This document shows positions 1 to 6,878 of a stretch of DNA of 10,000 nt, piece after piece. The position numbers and the translations under genes are program-made. Source of the stretch: Desulfarculus sp. (GTDB lineage: Bacteria; Desulfobacterota; Desulfarculia; Desulfarculales; Desulfarculaceae); the NCBI GenBank assembly GCA_020216805.1, contig JAIWNN010000023.1, forward strand, positions 1 to 10,000, given 5' to 3'. The notes under the pieces are model-generated. The model saw nothing but the letters and a program-made list of their open reading frames with translations, did no database searches and was not told where the DNA came from. How positions within the stretch are numbered: the first letter of the stretch is position 1; every line of letters starts with the position of its first letter.

Positions 1-1
1 C

Positions 2-1459
2 CCCTGCGGCCCCGCCTTTCCCTGGGCCGCCGGCGGGGTGGGCTCCGGGCGGGGGTGGGGGGGGGGCCGGGGTGGGGGCCTGGGCGGGCTGGTGGATGGC
101 GCCGCCTCCCTCATCTCCGGGGCCGGGTCCGGGGGCCTCGCCCTGGGGGGGATGGTGGACACCGGTGGTTATTTCGTCGGCGGCCTCAGCGAGTTCGCCG
201 CCGGCGGCTTGGCCGACCTGGGGGGGTATTTCGGCCTGGGTGGGGCCAGCGAATTCGCCGCCGAGGGGGCCCTCTTGGTCGGGGGAGAGTCGGCCGGGCT
301 CTCCGGCCTGCTCTCCGGCGGCGCCGGCTCGTTGCTTTCCGTGGGCGGACCCGTCGCCGCCACCATCCTGGGCGCGGACCTCTTCGCCAACGCACTGGGG
401 ATGCAGGGCCCTCTCGGCGCGGTGGTGGGCGCATTCAGCGGCGGCGGAGGCCACACCCAGGAATCGGCCTTGTCCTACCTCAACGCCGACATGGAGTACC
501 TGGCCCAGGCCACCCAGCGGGTGCGGGACTGCCTGGAGAGCGCGGTGGACGGGGTGCAGGTCTTTGGCGGCAGCATGTTGCTGACCATGGCCCCGGCCGC
601 CCAGGAGATGACCATCCTGGCCGACACCGCCGGCGTGGGTCAGCAGAACCTCAACGCCATGATCGACGCCCTGGGCCCTCTGCAGGGCAAGTGGATCGAG
701 GCCAGCGAGGTGATGGCCACCGCCAGCCAGGCCATTGATCGCATGAGCGACACCCTGAGCGTCAACAACGAGTTCCTGGCCGGGTGCAGCAGCCAGGCTG
801 ACGCCTTCTCCCAGATGCTGGTCAACCTGGCCGGCGGTCTGGAGCTGCCGGAGGGGCCGGCCAGCGCCCTGCAGGCCACCATCGGCGAGCTGGTGGGCCA
901 GTGGCAAATGGGCAGCCTCAGCGCCGAGGACCTGACCTTCAAGCTCAAACAGGCCTTTGCCGGAGCCCTGGCCGAGGCCGCCAACCAGGCCGACATGACC
1001 ACCGAGCGCATGCGCGCCCTGGAACAGAGCATCCGCTCCATCCCCACCGACTGGATCACCTACGTCAGCGTGGTCTACCAGGAGGAGAACAAGCCCTCCA
1101 CCCTCCACGGCGGCGGCCGGGTGATGCATTCCGGCGGTTGGCTGGCCAACCTGCCTCGCTTCCACTCCGGGGCCCAGGTCACCAACCTGGCCCAGGACGA
1201 GGTGCCCATCATCGCCCGCCGGGGCGAGTACGTGGTCCGCGCCGAGAGCGTCACCGCCGCCAGCCTGCCCTGGCTGGCCGCCCTGAACCAAAGCGGCAAG
1301 CCGCCGACCGCCTTCACCGCCAACCCCCAGGTCAACCTCCACCTGGAGGTCCACGGCAACATCCTGGGCAACGAAAGCGGCCTGGAAGCCCTGGCCCGCA
1401 CCCTGGAGCGCAAACTGCGCGAGATCCAGGGCGGCCGCTTCGGCTACGCCCTGGGGTAG
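2..1459 (+). CDS. Phage tail tape measure-like protein, 3' part (5' end outside window)
   Basis: The frame is open back to the window edge. A GTG at 38 could be read as a start, but glycine-rich coding continues upstream of it, so the gene most likely begins outside the window. About 485 residues are visible. The first ~130 are Gly/Ala/Leu-rich, with a duplicated ~19-residue unit. The middle (about 470-1060) is helical in composition, with many Ala, Gln, Glu and Leu. The C-terminus has His-Ser-Gly-Gly and Phe-His-Ser-Gly motifs (1127-1180), then an Asp-Glu-Val-Pro-Ile-Ile...Arg-Gly-Glu-Tyr-Val-Val stretch (1196-1240) and a His-Leu-Glu-Val-His-Gly strand near the end. This C-terminal pattern is common in tape measure proteins, which set tail length and sit inside the tail tube. 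That role is inferred from family resemblance. No other tail gene is visible, and the next gene is convergent, so this may be the edge or remnant of a prophage. Confidence 0.72.
   Translation, partial: PCGPAFPWAAGGVGSGRGWGGGRGGGLGGLVDGAASLISGAGSGGLALGGMVDTGGYFVGGLSEFAAGGLADLGGYFGLGGASEFAAEGALLVGGESAGLSGLLSGGAGSLLSVGGPVAATILGADLFANALGMQGPLGAVVGAFSGGGGHTQESALSYLNADMEYLAQATQRVRDCLESAVDGVQVFGGSMLLTMAPAAQEMTILADTAGVGQQNLNAMIDALGPLQGKWIEASEVMATASQAIDRMSDTLSVNNEFLAGCSSQADAFSQMLVNLAGGLELPEGPASALQATIGELVGQWQMGSLSAEDLTFKLKQAFAGALAEAANQADMTTERMRALEQSIRSIPTDWITYVSVVYQEENKPSTLHGGGRVMHSGGWLANLPRFHSGAQVTNLAQDEVPIIARRGEYVVRAESVTAASLPWLAALNQSGKPPTAFTANPQVNLHLEVHGNILGNESGLEALARTLERKLREIQGGRFGYALG
158..271 (+). 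repeat. Two imperfect tandem units inside the tape measure-like gene
   Basis: Two consecutive ~57-base units each encode Asp-x-Gly-Gly-Tyr-Phe, a Gly-rich spacer and Ser-Glu-Phe-Ala-Ala. The second unit carries one extra spacer residue, balanced at its end. The nucleotide sequences have diverged, so this is an old duplication. Repeated short units are usual in tape measure proteins, where copy number can change tail length. Confidence 0.7.
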
Positions 1460-1490
1460 AAGAGAAGAAAAAAGAGAAGAAAAGAAAAAA
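1458..1490. other. Purine-only tract (33 bases)
   Basis: Every base from 1458 to 1490 on the + strand is A or G, overlapping the end of the tape measure-like gene's stop codon. Read on the - strand it is a pyrimidine run starting with six T residues, right after the hairpin at 1492-1544. It therefore serves as the T-rich tail of that leftward terminator. Confidence 0.75.
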
Positions 1491-1544
1491 TGTCTGGGGG
1501 AAACCCTTTTCTTTGGGGGCCAAAGAAAAGGGTTTCCCCCAGAC
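1484..1544 (-). terminator. Perfect 25-bp inverted repeat with T-tract; terminator for the TPR gene
   Basis: The arms 1492-1516 and 1520-1544 are exact reverse complements of 25 bases around a GGG spacer (1517-1519). On the - strand the hairpin is followed by A and then TTTTTTCTTTTC, which fits a Rho-independent terminator for the TPR gene ending at 1639. On the + strand it is followed by CCCCTTCCC, so it is a weaker candidate for stopping rightward transcripts. The arms are much longer than termination needs, so it may be a copy of a dispersed intergenic hairpin repeat; no second copy is in this window. The rest of 1545-1638 is GC-rich with no gene seen. Confidence 0.8.
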
Positions 1545-1638
1545 CCCCTTCCCAAAAGAAAGCCGGGCGGAGCAAAGGCCGGGAGGGCGAGGGGGGAGCC
1601 TTGAAAGCCGGGGGTGGGGCGGGTCTCGCGGGCGCGGC

Positions 1639-2238
1639 CTAGAGGCGCGGTGGTGTCTGGTCGCGCCAGGGCTTTTGGGCCTGGTAATACGACAGGCGCA
1701 ACCTCGCCTGCTCCAGGGCCTCTCGACGGCCCTGCTTCTCCAAAAGTCCGAGCGATCGCTCCTGGGTGGCCACCGCCTGGTCAAAACGTCCCACCTCGGC
1801 GTAGGCCGCGGCCAGGGTGTCCAGCACGTCCGGATTGTCGGGCAGGAGTTGGTCGGCCTTCTGGGCGTGATTGAGCGCCAGCTCGCCGTTGCGATAATCC
1901 GGGTTCCAACAGGTGGCCAGCACCCAGGCCAGGTTGTTATGAGGCTCCGGCCAGTTGGGGGTCAACTCCACCGCCCGGGCGAAGTCGGAGATGGCGCGGT
2001 AGAACTCGTGCATCTCCTGCCAGACCACCCCACGCAACACCAGGACTTCGCTAAGCTTTTCTTTGCCAAGGCCACTGCGTTTGGCCAGTTGCGACAGAAT
2101 CGCCGCCGCCCGCGCCGGATCGCCGGCCTGGCGGGCCTCTTGGGCGCGGGCGAATTGGGACGGGAAATCGCTTGCGGCCGCCAGGGCGGCAGGCGACAGG
2201 CACAAGATGAGCAGCAGGGTGGAGAGAAGGCGTGTCAT
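1639..2238 (-). CDS. Exported tetratricopeptide-repeat protein
   Basis: The 199-residue product starts with a Sec-type signal peptide: Arg at position 3, a Leu-rich core at about 4-14, and a likely cleavage after Ala-Leu-Ala near residue 20. No lipobox Cys is in place, so a periplasmic protein is expected. Three TPR units follow at about 63-96, 97-134 and 135-168; the second holds an insertion with Cys-Trp-Asn-Pro-Asp-Tyr-Arg-Asn-Gly, a variant seen in some TPR families. A further helix runs before the Pro/Arg-rich end. TPR arrays bind partner proteins or peptides, but the partner cannot be read from the sequence. The ATG at 2238 has AAGGA 11 bases upstream. The gene is flanked by a terminator on each side, so it is probably a single-gene unit. 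Its proximity to a phage gene and a tRNA says nothing firm about function. Confidence 0.85.
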   Translation of the reverse strand: MTRLLSTLLLILCLSPAALAAASDFPSQFARAQEARQAGDPARAAAILSQLAKRSGLGKEKLSEVLVLRGVVWQEMHEFYRAISDFARAVELTPNWPEPHNNLAWVLATCWNPDYRNGELALNHAQKADQLLPDNPDVLDTLAAAYAEVGRFDQAVATQERSLGLLEKQGRREALEQARLRLSYYQAQKPWRDQTPPRL

Positions 2239-2313
2239 GGCCGCGCGCTTCCTTGCAGGGCTTCGGGCGTCGCCGGCGTTGATGGTGCTGCGTGGTTGCC
2301 GACGATCGCTACT

Positions 2314-2319
2314 ATTCTA
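2314..2319 (-). promoter_or_regulatory. Possible -10 element for the TPR gene
   Basis: The - strand reads TAGAAT here, a five-of-six match to the sigma-70 -10 consensus, in the only AT-rich patch upstream of the TPR gene. I find no convincing -35 at 16-18 bases, so this is a weak call. It lies between the tRNA terminator and the TPR start, where a promoter would be needed. Confidence 0.25.
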
Positions 2320-2385
2320 TGCCATGAGGGGTGAAAAGGGCAGTGGCAATTGCGGACCGGCCGACCAGGATCGCCGGCCGTCCAC

Positions 2386-2416
2386 GAAAAAGCCCGCCCG
2401 GAAAACCGGACGGGCT
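2386..2416 (-). terminator. Intrinsic terminator downstream of tRNA-Leu
   Basis: On the - strand an 11-bp stem (AGCCCGTCCGG pairing with CCGGGCGGGCT, one T-G pair) closes a TTTT loop and is followed directly by a T run. It lies 12 bases after the encoded CCA of tRNA-Leu. It probably ends tRNA transcription and any readthrough from the gap-pgk-tpiA-secG cluster. Confidence 0.9.
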
Positions 2417-2427
2417 GGCCCTGTTTT

Positions 2428-2512
2428 TGGTGCCGTCGGCCGGATTTGAACCGGCACGGGTCGCCCCACCGCCCCCTCAAGACGGCGTGTCTACCAATTC
2501 CACCACGACGGC
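2428..2512 (-). tRNA. tRNA-Leu, anticodon GAG, with encoded CCA
   Basis: Read on the - strand, the 85-base gene has a 7-bp acceptor stem (GCCGTCG with CGACGGC), discriminator A at 2431 and CCA at 2430-2428. The D arm contains AATTGGTAGAC. The anticodon stem is CCGTC/GGCGG around the loop TTGAGGG, which puts anticodon GAG at 2478-2476. The variable arm is long, as in class II tRNAs, and the T loop is GTTCAAATC. It decodes CUC and CUU leucine codons. It lies 62 bases downstream of secG, a common secG-tRNA-Leu arrangement, and may be made both from its own promoter and by readthrough. Its 3' end faces the phage-like gene on the left. Confidence 0.97.
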
Positions 2513-2523
2513 GAGTTGCTGCT

Positions 2524-2552
2524 AGTATCCCCCGCGGCCAGCCAGCGCGCAA
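2524..2552 (-). promoter_or_regulatory. Possible sigma-70 promoter for tRNA-Leu
   Basis: On the - strand TTGCGC (2552-2547) and GATACT (2529-2524) are separated by exactly 17 bases, with matches of three and four out of six. The tRNA begins 11 bases after the -10, which suits a stable-RNA promoter. The elements are imperfect, and readthrough from secG is an alternative. Confidence 0.3.
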
Positions 2553-2574
2553 GCGCCCGGGGTCGCGGACGGGG

Positions 2575-2913
2575 CTATTTGGCCCCCTGCTCCGCCGCCG
2601 GGGCGGGCGCGGTCGGCGCGCTGGTCGCCGGCGCGCTCTGGGCCGGAGGGTTCATGGGCACCTGGTCCACCACCGAGGGGGAGGTGGTGCGGCCCAGGAA
2701 CATGGCCAGACCCAGGGAGGTGAGCATGAAGACCACCGCCACCGCCGTGGTCAACTTGGCCAGGAAGGTGGTGGCGCCGGCGCTGCCGAAGACGGTCTGG
2801 CTGGAGCCGCCGAAGGCCGCGCCCATGCTGGCGCCCTTGCCGGCCTGGAGCAGAACCACCAGGATCAGGCCCAGGCAGACCAGCAGATGAATGATCAAGA
2901 CTACCGTGGTCAT
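2575..2913 (-). CDS. secG: Preprotein translocase subunit SecG
   Basis: The 112-residue product is the small third subunit of the SecYEG channel in the inner membrane, where it helps SecA-driven export. It has two hydrophobic segments, about 3-23 and 51-73. The conserved linker contains Leu-Leu-Gln-x-Gly-Lys-Gly, Met-Gly-Ala-Ala-Phe-Gly-Gly and Phe-Gly-Ser-Ala-Gly, which is the SecG signature. The tail after about residue 80 is rich in Pro, Ala and Ser, as in many SecG proteins. The frame runs further upstream into tpiA, but the ATG at 2913 is chosen because the family's first helix begins there and it falls just after the tpiA stop. The gap to tpiA is 19 bases, with a modest GGA ribosome site. 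Cotranscription with tpiA is likely. Confidence 0.94.
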   Translation of the reverse strand: MTTVVLIIHLLVCLGLILVVLLQAGKGASMGAAFGGSSQTVFGSAGATTFLAKLTTAVAVVFMLTSLGLAMFLGRTTSPSVVDQVPMNPPAQSAPATSAPTAPAPAAEQGAK

Positions 2914-2932
2914 GAACGACGTTCCATCCCGA

Positions 2933-3694
<762 letters not shown>

Positions 3695-3815
3695 GGATCA
3701 GCTCGCTTTCTCCCGGCCGGGGATTGGGTCATCACGAAGCGCCGCTTGGGTCCGGCCCGGGGCCGGCGGACGGTGTGGTCGGTCGACCCCGCGCGGCGCC
3801 GGCCATTCCGGGGAG

Positions 3816-3835
3816 CATCACCCTGGGGGGTGATG
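3816..3835. repeat. Short perfect hairpin in the pgk-tpiA spacer
   Basis: CATCACCC and GGGTGATG form an 8-bp stem around TGGG inside the 198-base gap 3695-3892. No T run follows on either strand, so it does not look like a terminator. It could be an RNA stability or processing element. The rest of the spacer is GC-rich, including a near-perfect palindrome at about 3752-3766, with no gene visible. Confidence 0.5.
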
Positions 3836-3892
3836 GATGGTTCGTGGTCTGGGTTTGCGGGTGGCGCCCCCGCGCCCCAGGTCGGCAAAGGG

Positions 3893-5074
3893 CTAGATGC
3901 CGCCCAGGGCCTCCACCGCCGGCAGGACCTCGCCGGTCAAAAGGGCCAGGAACGCGCCGCCGCCGGTGGAGATGTAGCTGATGTTGCCGATCTCTCCGGC
4001 CTTGGCCACCGCCACGTCGGTGTCGCCGCCGCCGATGATGGTCAGGGCGTAGCTCTGGGCGATGGTGCTGACCATGTTATAGGTGCCCCGGCTGAAGGCG
4101 TCTATCTCGAAGGCGCCCATGGGTCCGTTCCAGATGATGGTTTTACAGTCGGCCAGGGCCTCGCGATAGAGCAGGCTGGTGGCGGGGCCGATGTCGGTGA
4201 TCATCCAGTTGGGCGGCACGTCCTGCACCGTGACTAGCTTGGTCTCGGCCTTGGGGTCGAAGCGGTCGGCCACCACGCAGTCCACCGGGATGTAGACCTT
4301 GACCCCCTGGCGCTTGGCGTTGCGTAGCAGCACGTTGGCCACCGGTACCAACTCCTCCTCCACCATGCTGCGGCCCACGTCGTAGCCCACGCTCATCAGG
4401 AAGGTGTTGGCCATGGCTCCGCCGATGAGGATCTTGTCGGCGTGCTCCAGAAGGTTTTCCAGGGCCGGCAGTTTGGTCATGGCCTTGGCCCCGCCCACCA
4501 CCGCCGCCAGGGGACGGGCTGGATCCAGCAGCGAGCGCTTGAAGTACTCCAGCTCTTTTTTCATGGTGAAGCCGGCCACCGCCAGCGGCGCGAACTTGGT
4601 CACCGCCACCACCGAGGCGTTTTCGCGGTGGGCCACGGCGAAGGCGTCGTTGATGTAGACGTCGCACAGGGAGGCCAGCTCCCGGGCGAATTCATCGTCG
4701 TTGAGGGTCTCGCCGGGATGGAAGCGCAGGTTTTCCAGCACCAGCACCTCGCCGGGCTGCAGGGCCTCCACCATTTGGCGCACCTCGGCTCCCACGCAGT
4801 CCGGGGCCAGCTTGACGTCTTTTTGCAGCAGGCGCCCCAGACGGCGCGCCACCGGAGCCATGGACAGGGCCGGCACCCGCTTGCCCTTGGGCCGGCCGAT
4901 GTGGGAGGCCACGATCACCTTGGCCCCCTCGTCCAGGGCGAAGTTGATGGTGGGCAGGGCGGCGCGGATGCGGTTGTCGTCGGTGATGTTCTGGTTCTCG
5001 TCCAAGGGCACGTTGAAGTCCACCCGGATCAGGACCCGTTTCTGACGCAGATCGACCTCGTTAATGTAACGCAC
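3893..5074 (-). CDS. pgk: Phosphoglycerate kinase
   Basis: The 393-residue cytosolic kinase transfers phosphate between 1,3-bisphosphoglycerate and ADP. Arg-Val-Asp-Phe-Asn-Val-Pro (17-23), Ser-His-Ile-Gly-Arg-Pro-Lys-Gly (57-64), Leu-Arg-Phe-His (116-119) and Ala-His-Arg (148-150) form the substrate-binding N-domain. Gly-Gly-Ala-Lys (194-197), Asn-Gly-Pro-Met-Gly (316-320), Glu323 and Gly-Gly-Gly-Asp-Thr (348-352) form the nucleotide side. Two motifs differ from the usual: Gly-Gly-Ala-Lys is followed by Ala-Met-Thr-Lys instead of Val-Ser-Asp-Lys, and the late Ser-Thr-Gly-Gly-Gly-Ala is followed by Phe-Leu-Ala. The start is GTG at 5074, supported by AAGGAG 11 bases upstream and the family's N-terminus. 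It lies downstream of gap, with a terminator between them. Confidence 0.98.
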   Translation of the reverse strand: MRYINEVDLRQKRVLIRVDFNVPLDENQNITDDNRIRAALPTINFALDEGAKVIVASHIGRPKGKRVPALSMAPVARRLGRLLQKDVKLAPDCVGAEVRQMVEALQPGEVLVLENLRFHPGETLNDDEFARELASLCDVYINDAFAVAHRENASVVAVTKFAPLAVAGFTMKKELEYFKRSLLDPARPLAAVVGGAKAMTKLPALENLLEHADKILIGGAMANTFLMSVGYDVGRSMVEEELVPVANVLLRNAKRQGVKVYIPVDCVVADRFDPKAETKLVTVQDVPPNWMITDIGPATSLLYREALADCKTIIWNGPMGAFEIDAFSRGTYNMVSTIAQSYALTIIGGGDTDVAVAKAGEIGNISYISTGGGAFLALLTGEVLPAVEALGGI

Positions 5075-5085
5075 GGCTATTCCCT

Positions 5086-5091
5086 CTCCTT
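5086..5091 (-). promoter_or_regulatory. Ribosome binding site fixing the GTG start of pgk
   Basis: The - strand reads AAGGAG, followed by 11 bases and then GTG at 5074. It supports GTG initiation, as no ATG lies in a suitable place. Confidence 0.75.
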
Positions 5092-5145
5092 GCGGCCGGG
5101 ATCCACGGCCGGTTCCGGTTGGCTGAGCCCCTGCGGGGCGGGCCG

Positions 5146-5181
5146 AAAAAGACCACGGCCCGGCTGCGCGCCAGGCCGTGG
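5146..5181 (-). terminator. Intrinsic terminator or attenuator between gap and pgk
   Basis: On the - strand CCACGGCC, a T-G pair and GGC pair with GCC and GGCCGTGG around a five-base GCGCA loop, giving a 12-bp stem. TCTTTTTC follows at once. This is a good Rho-independent terminator 13 bases after the gap stop codon and about 70 bases before pgk. It would lower pgk-tpiA expression relative to gap, or require a separate promoter for pgk. A second small hairpin (GCCCC/GGGGC) lies directly downstream. Confidence 0.8.
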
Positions 5182-5194
5182 GGTTGCGCCATGA

Positions 5195-6202
5195 CTAGAG
5201 TTTCTTGGCCAAATAGGCGGCCAGGTCCACCAGGCGGTGAGTGAAGCCCATCTCGTTATCGTACCAGGACATCACCTTGACCATGCGCTCGTCCATGACC
5301 TGGGTCAGGGGCGCGTCCACCACCGAGGAATAGGGGCAGGAGGTGTAGTCCACCGAGACCAGGGGCACGTCGGTCACCGCCATGATGCCGTTCAGGGGGC
5401 CATCGGCCGCTTGGCGCAAGGCTCCGTTCACCTGCTCGACGTTGACCCGTCGCCCCAGGCGGACCACCAGGTCGACGATGGAAACGTCCGGGGTCGGCAC
5501 CCGGAAGGCCATGCCATCCAGGCGGCCCTTCAAGGCCGGGAAGACCTCGGTGACGGCCTTGGCCGCGCCGGTGGTGGTGGGGATGATGGACATGCCCGCG
5601 GCTCGGGCCCGGCGGATGTCCTTGTGGGAGCCGTCCAGGATGCGCTGGCTCATGGTGACCGAATGGATGGTGGTCATCAGGCCGTGCTCGATGGTGAAGG
5701 CGTCGTGCAGGACCTTGGCCACCGGGGCCAGGCAGTTGGTGGTGCAGGAGGCGTTGCTGATGATGTGATGCTGGCGGGGATCGTAGGCGGTGTGGTTGAC
5801 GCCCAGGACCACGGTCAGGTCCACGCCCTTGCCCGGGGCGCCGATCAGGACCTTTTTGGCTCCCGCGTCCAGGTGACCCTGGCTGGCCTCACGGCTGGTG
5901 AACTTGCCGGTGGTTTCCAGGACGATGTCCACCCCCAGGTCGCGCCAGGGGATCTCGGCCGGTTTGGCGAAGCGGGTGATGGCCACCCGCTGGCCCTCGA
6001 TGGTCAGGGAGTCGTTGTCAAAATCCACCGTGCCGCCGAAGGTGCGGTGGACCGAGTCGTATTTGAGCAGGTGGGCCAACTGGAAGGAGTCGGCCCGGCC
6101 GTTGATGACCGCCAATTCCAGATCCCGGTGTCCGGTCCCCAGAATACGGGCCGCCAGACGCCCAATCCGACCAAATCCGTTGATCCCGACCTTAACCGCC
6201 AT
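5195..6202 (-). CDS. gap: Type I glyceraldehyde-3-phosphate dehydrogenase, NADP-like cofactor site
   Basis: The 335-residue enzyme oxidises and phosphorylates glyceraldehyde 3-phosphate to 1,3-bisphosphoglycerate. The N-terminal Gly-Ile-Asn-Gly-Phe-Gly-Arg-Ile-Gly (6-14) is the Rossmann dinucleotide motif. The catalytic Ala-Ser-Cys-Thr-Thr-Asn-Cys is at 151-157 with Cys153, and the partner is His180. The C-terminus has Trp-Tyr-Asp-Asn-Glu-Met-Gly-Phe (313-320). The usual Asn-Asp-Leu after strand beta-2 is Asn34-Gly35-Arg36, and the usual Leu-Pro before His-Lys-Asp is Gly191-Ser192. Both sites normally favour NAD, and here they resemble NADP-using enzymes. The ATG at 6202 has a strong GGGAGG site seven bases upstream. 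It is the first gene of the glycolytic cluster and is followed by a terminator. Family identity is certain; cofactor preference is inference. Confidence 0.98.
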   Translation of the reverse strand: MAVKVGINGFGRIGRLAARILGTGHRDLELAVINGRADSFQLAHLLKYDSVHRTFGGTVDFDNDSLTIEGQRVAITRFAKPAEIPWRDLGVDIVLETTGKFTSREASQGHLDAGAKKVLIGAPGKGVDLTVVLGVNHTAYDPRQHHIISNASCTTNCLAPVAKVLHDAFTIEHGLMTTIHSVTMSQRILDGSHKDIRRARAAGMSIIPTTTGAAKAVTEVFPALKGRLDGMAFRVPTPDVSIVDLVVRLGRRVNVEQVNGALRQAADGPLNGIMAVTDVPLVSVDYTSCPYSSVVDAPLTQVMDERMVKVMSWYDNEMGFTHRLVDLAAYLAKKL

Positions 6203-6270
6203 TGGCCTGCCTCCCGGGTCGAACCCTTCACCCGCTCCGATGATGCAGCCGCTTGCTCAAATGGCCAACA

Positions 6271-6315
6271 CCCGGAGTTTCCAGGGGGAAAGGGCGCATA
6301 ACACGCTACTCCGGG
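6271..6315. repeat. Spaced 8-bp inverted repeat in the gap leader
   Basis: CCCGGAGT at 6271-6278 and ACTCCGGG at 6308-6315 are exact reverse complements with a 29-base spacer. They flank the candidate -10 and start site of gap, a position suited to an operator; a long-loop mRNA hairpin is the alternative. Confidence 0.45.
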
Positions 6316-6326
6316 CGTCTTGCCAT
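6298..6326 (-). promoter_or_regulatory. Possible sigma-70 promoter of gap
   Basis: On the - strand ATGGCA (6326-6321) and TGTTAT (6303-6298) are 17 bases apart, each matching four of six consensus bases. An AT-rich stretch at about 6327-6371 lies just upstream of the -35 and could act as an UP element. A start near 6291 would leave a leader of about 90 bases. The 169-base gap 6203-6371 holds no other gene. Confidence 0.3.
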
Positions 6327-6371
6327 CAAATTTGCACTTTCTTTTGATCGTAAAACTTCACGCGCCTTTAA

Positions 6372-6878
6372 TCAAGCGCTTTCCGAAGTGTGGATGCCGG
6401 CCAGGTCGGCGTTGAGCAGCAGGGCGTCCTCGCCCTCGGGCTGATAGTAGCCCGGCCGGCGGCCGACCTCCCGGAAGCCCAGGCCGGCGTAGAGCCGGCG
6501 GGCGGAAAGGTTGCTGGGGCGGACCTCCAGGCTGGCCCAGGCGGCTCCCCGCCGCCGGGCCTCGGCCAAGGCGAAGGAGAGCATCCGCCGGGCGACCCCC
6601 CGGCCGCGCTGGTCGGGATGCACGGCCAGGTTTTGAACCTGGGCCTCGTCCATCACGATCCAGAGGATGGCATAACCCCACAGGCGCTGGTCCAGATGGC
6701 CGAAAGCCCCCAGGCAGAGGGCATGGGGATAGCGCAGCTCGGCCTCGAAGAGATGGCGCGCCCAGGGTTGAGAAAAGCTCAGGCGTTCGATGACCAGGAC
6801 TTGGTCCAGGTGGGCCGGGCGCAGGGGGGCCAGCAGCAGGCGCGGCCCGGGGTCAGTGGGCGAGCAGTTCGCCGGCAA
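6372..6878 (-). CDS. rimI: GNAT N-acetyltransferase, RimI type
   Basis: The 168-residue GNAT protein resembles RimI, which acetylates the N-terminal alanine of ribosomal protein S18. The RimI N-terminal pattern Ile-Glu-Arg-x-Ser-Phe-x-x-Pro-Trp is at 30-39. The acetyl-CoA loop Gln-Arg-Gly-Arg-Gly-Val-Ala is at 90-96. Leu-Glu-Val-Arg (117-120) and Leu-Tyr-x-x-x-Gly-Phe (129-135) supply Glu118 and Tyr130, which have the same 12-residue spacing as the catalytic Glu103 and Tyr115 of Salmonella RimI. A late Tyr-Tyr and Glu-Asp-Ala complete the pattern. The start is TTG at 6878, overlapping the EIIA gene by 26 bases; AAGGGGG nine bases upstream supports it and no ATG or GTG fits better. It appears to be the last gene of the rpoN cluster. 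The exact substrate is inferred from family. Confidence 0.87.
   Translation of the reverse strand: MPANCSPTDPGPRLLLAPLRPAHLDQVLVIERLSFSQPWARHLFEAELRYPHALCLGAFGHLDQRLWGYAILWIVMDEAQVQNLAVHPDQRGRGVARRMLSFALAEARRRGAAWASLEVRPSNLSARRLYAGLGFREVGRRPGYYQPEGEDALLLNADLAGIHTSESA

Noticed and set aside
1458..1490. Purine tract considered as a replication or triplex-forming element.
   Set aside because: It is short and is fully explained as the T-rich tail of the leftward terminator.
1639..2238. TPR protein considered as a lipoprotein because of a Cys near residue 13.
   Set aside because: The Cys sits inside the hydrophobic core and is preceded by Leu, not Gly/Ala/Ser, so it is not a lipobox; the Ala-Leu-Ala site fits ordinary cleavage.
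901..2334. A long + strand frame running from the tape measure-like gene through the spacer into the region opposite the TPR gene.
   Set aside because: It crosses a terminator hairpin and a gene in another frame, and its translation is low-complexity Pro/Arg/Gly without any motif.
3816..3835. Hairpin between pgk and tpiA considered as a terminator.
   Set aside because: No T run follows the stem on either strand.
5237..6301. A long open frame on the + strand rich in His, Gly and Val, opposite gap, with similar long frames opposite tpiA/pgk and hpf.
   Set aside because: They lie antisense to highly conserved genes and show the His/Gln/Gly/Val composition typical of GC-rich reverse-strand shadows, with no recognisable domain.
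6203..6371. Search for a sigma-54 promoter (GG, ten bases, GC) upstream of gap, given the nearby rpoN gene.
   Set aside because: TGGC-like starts are present but none has GC at the required spacing.
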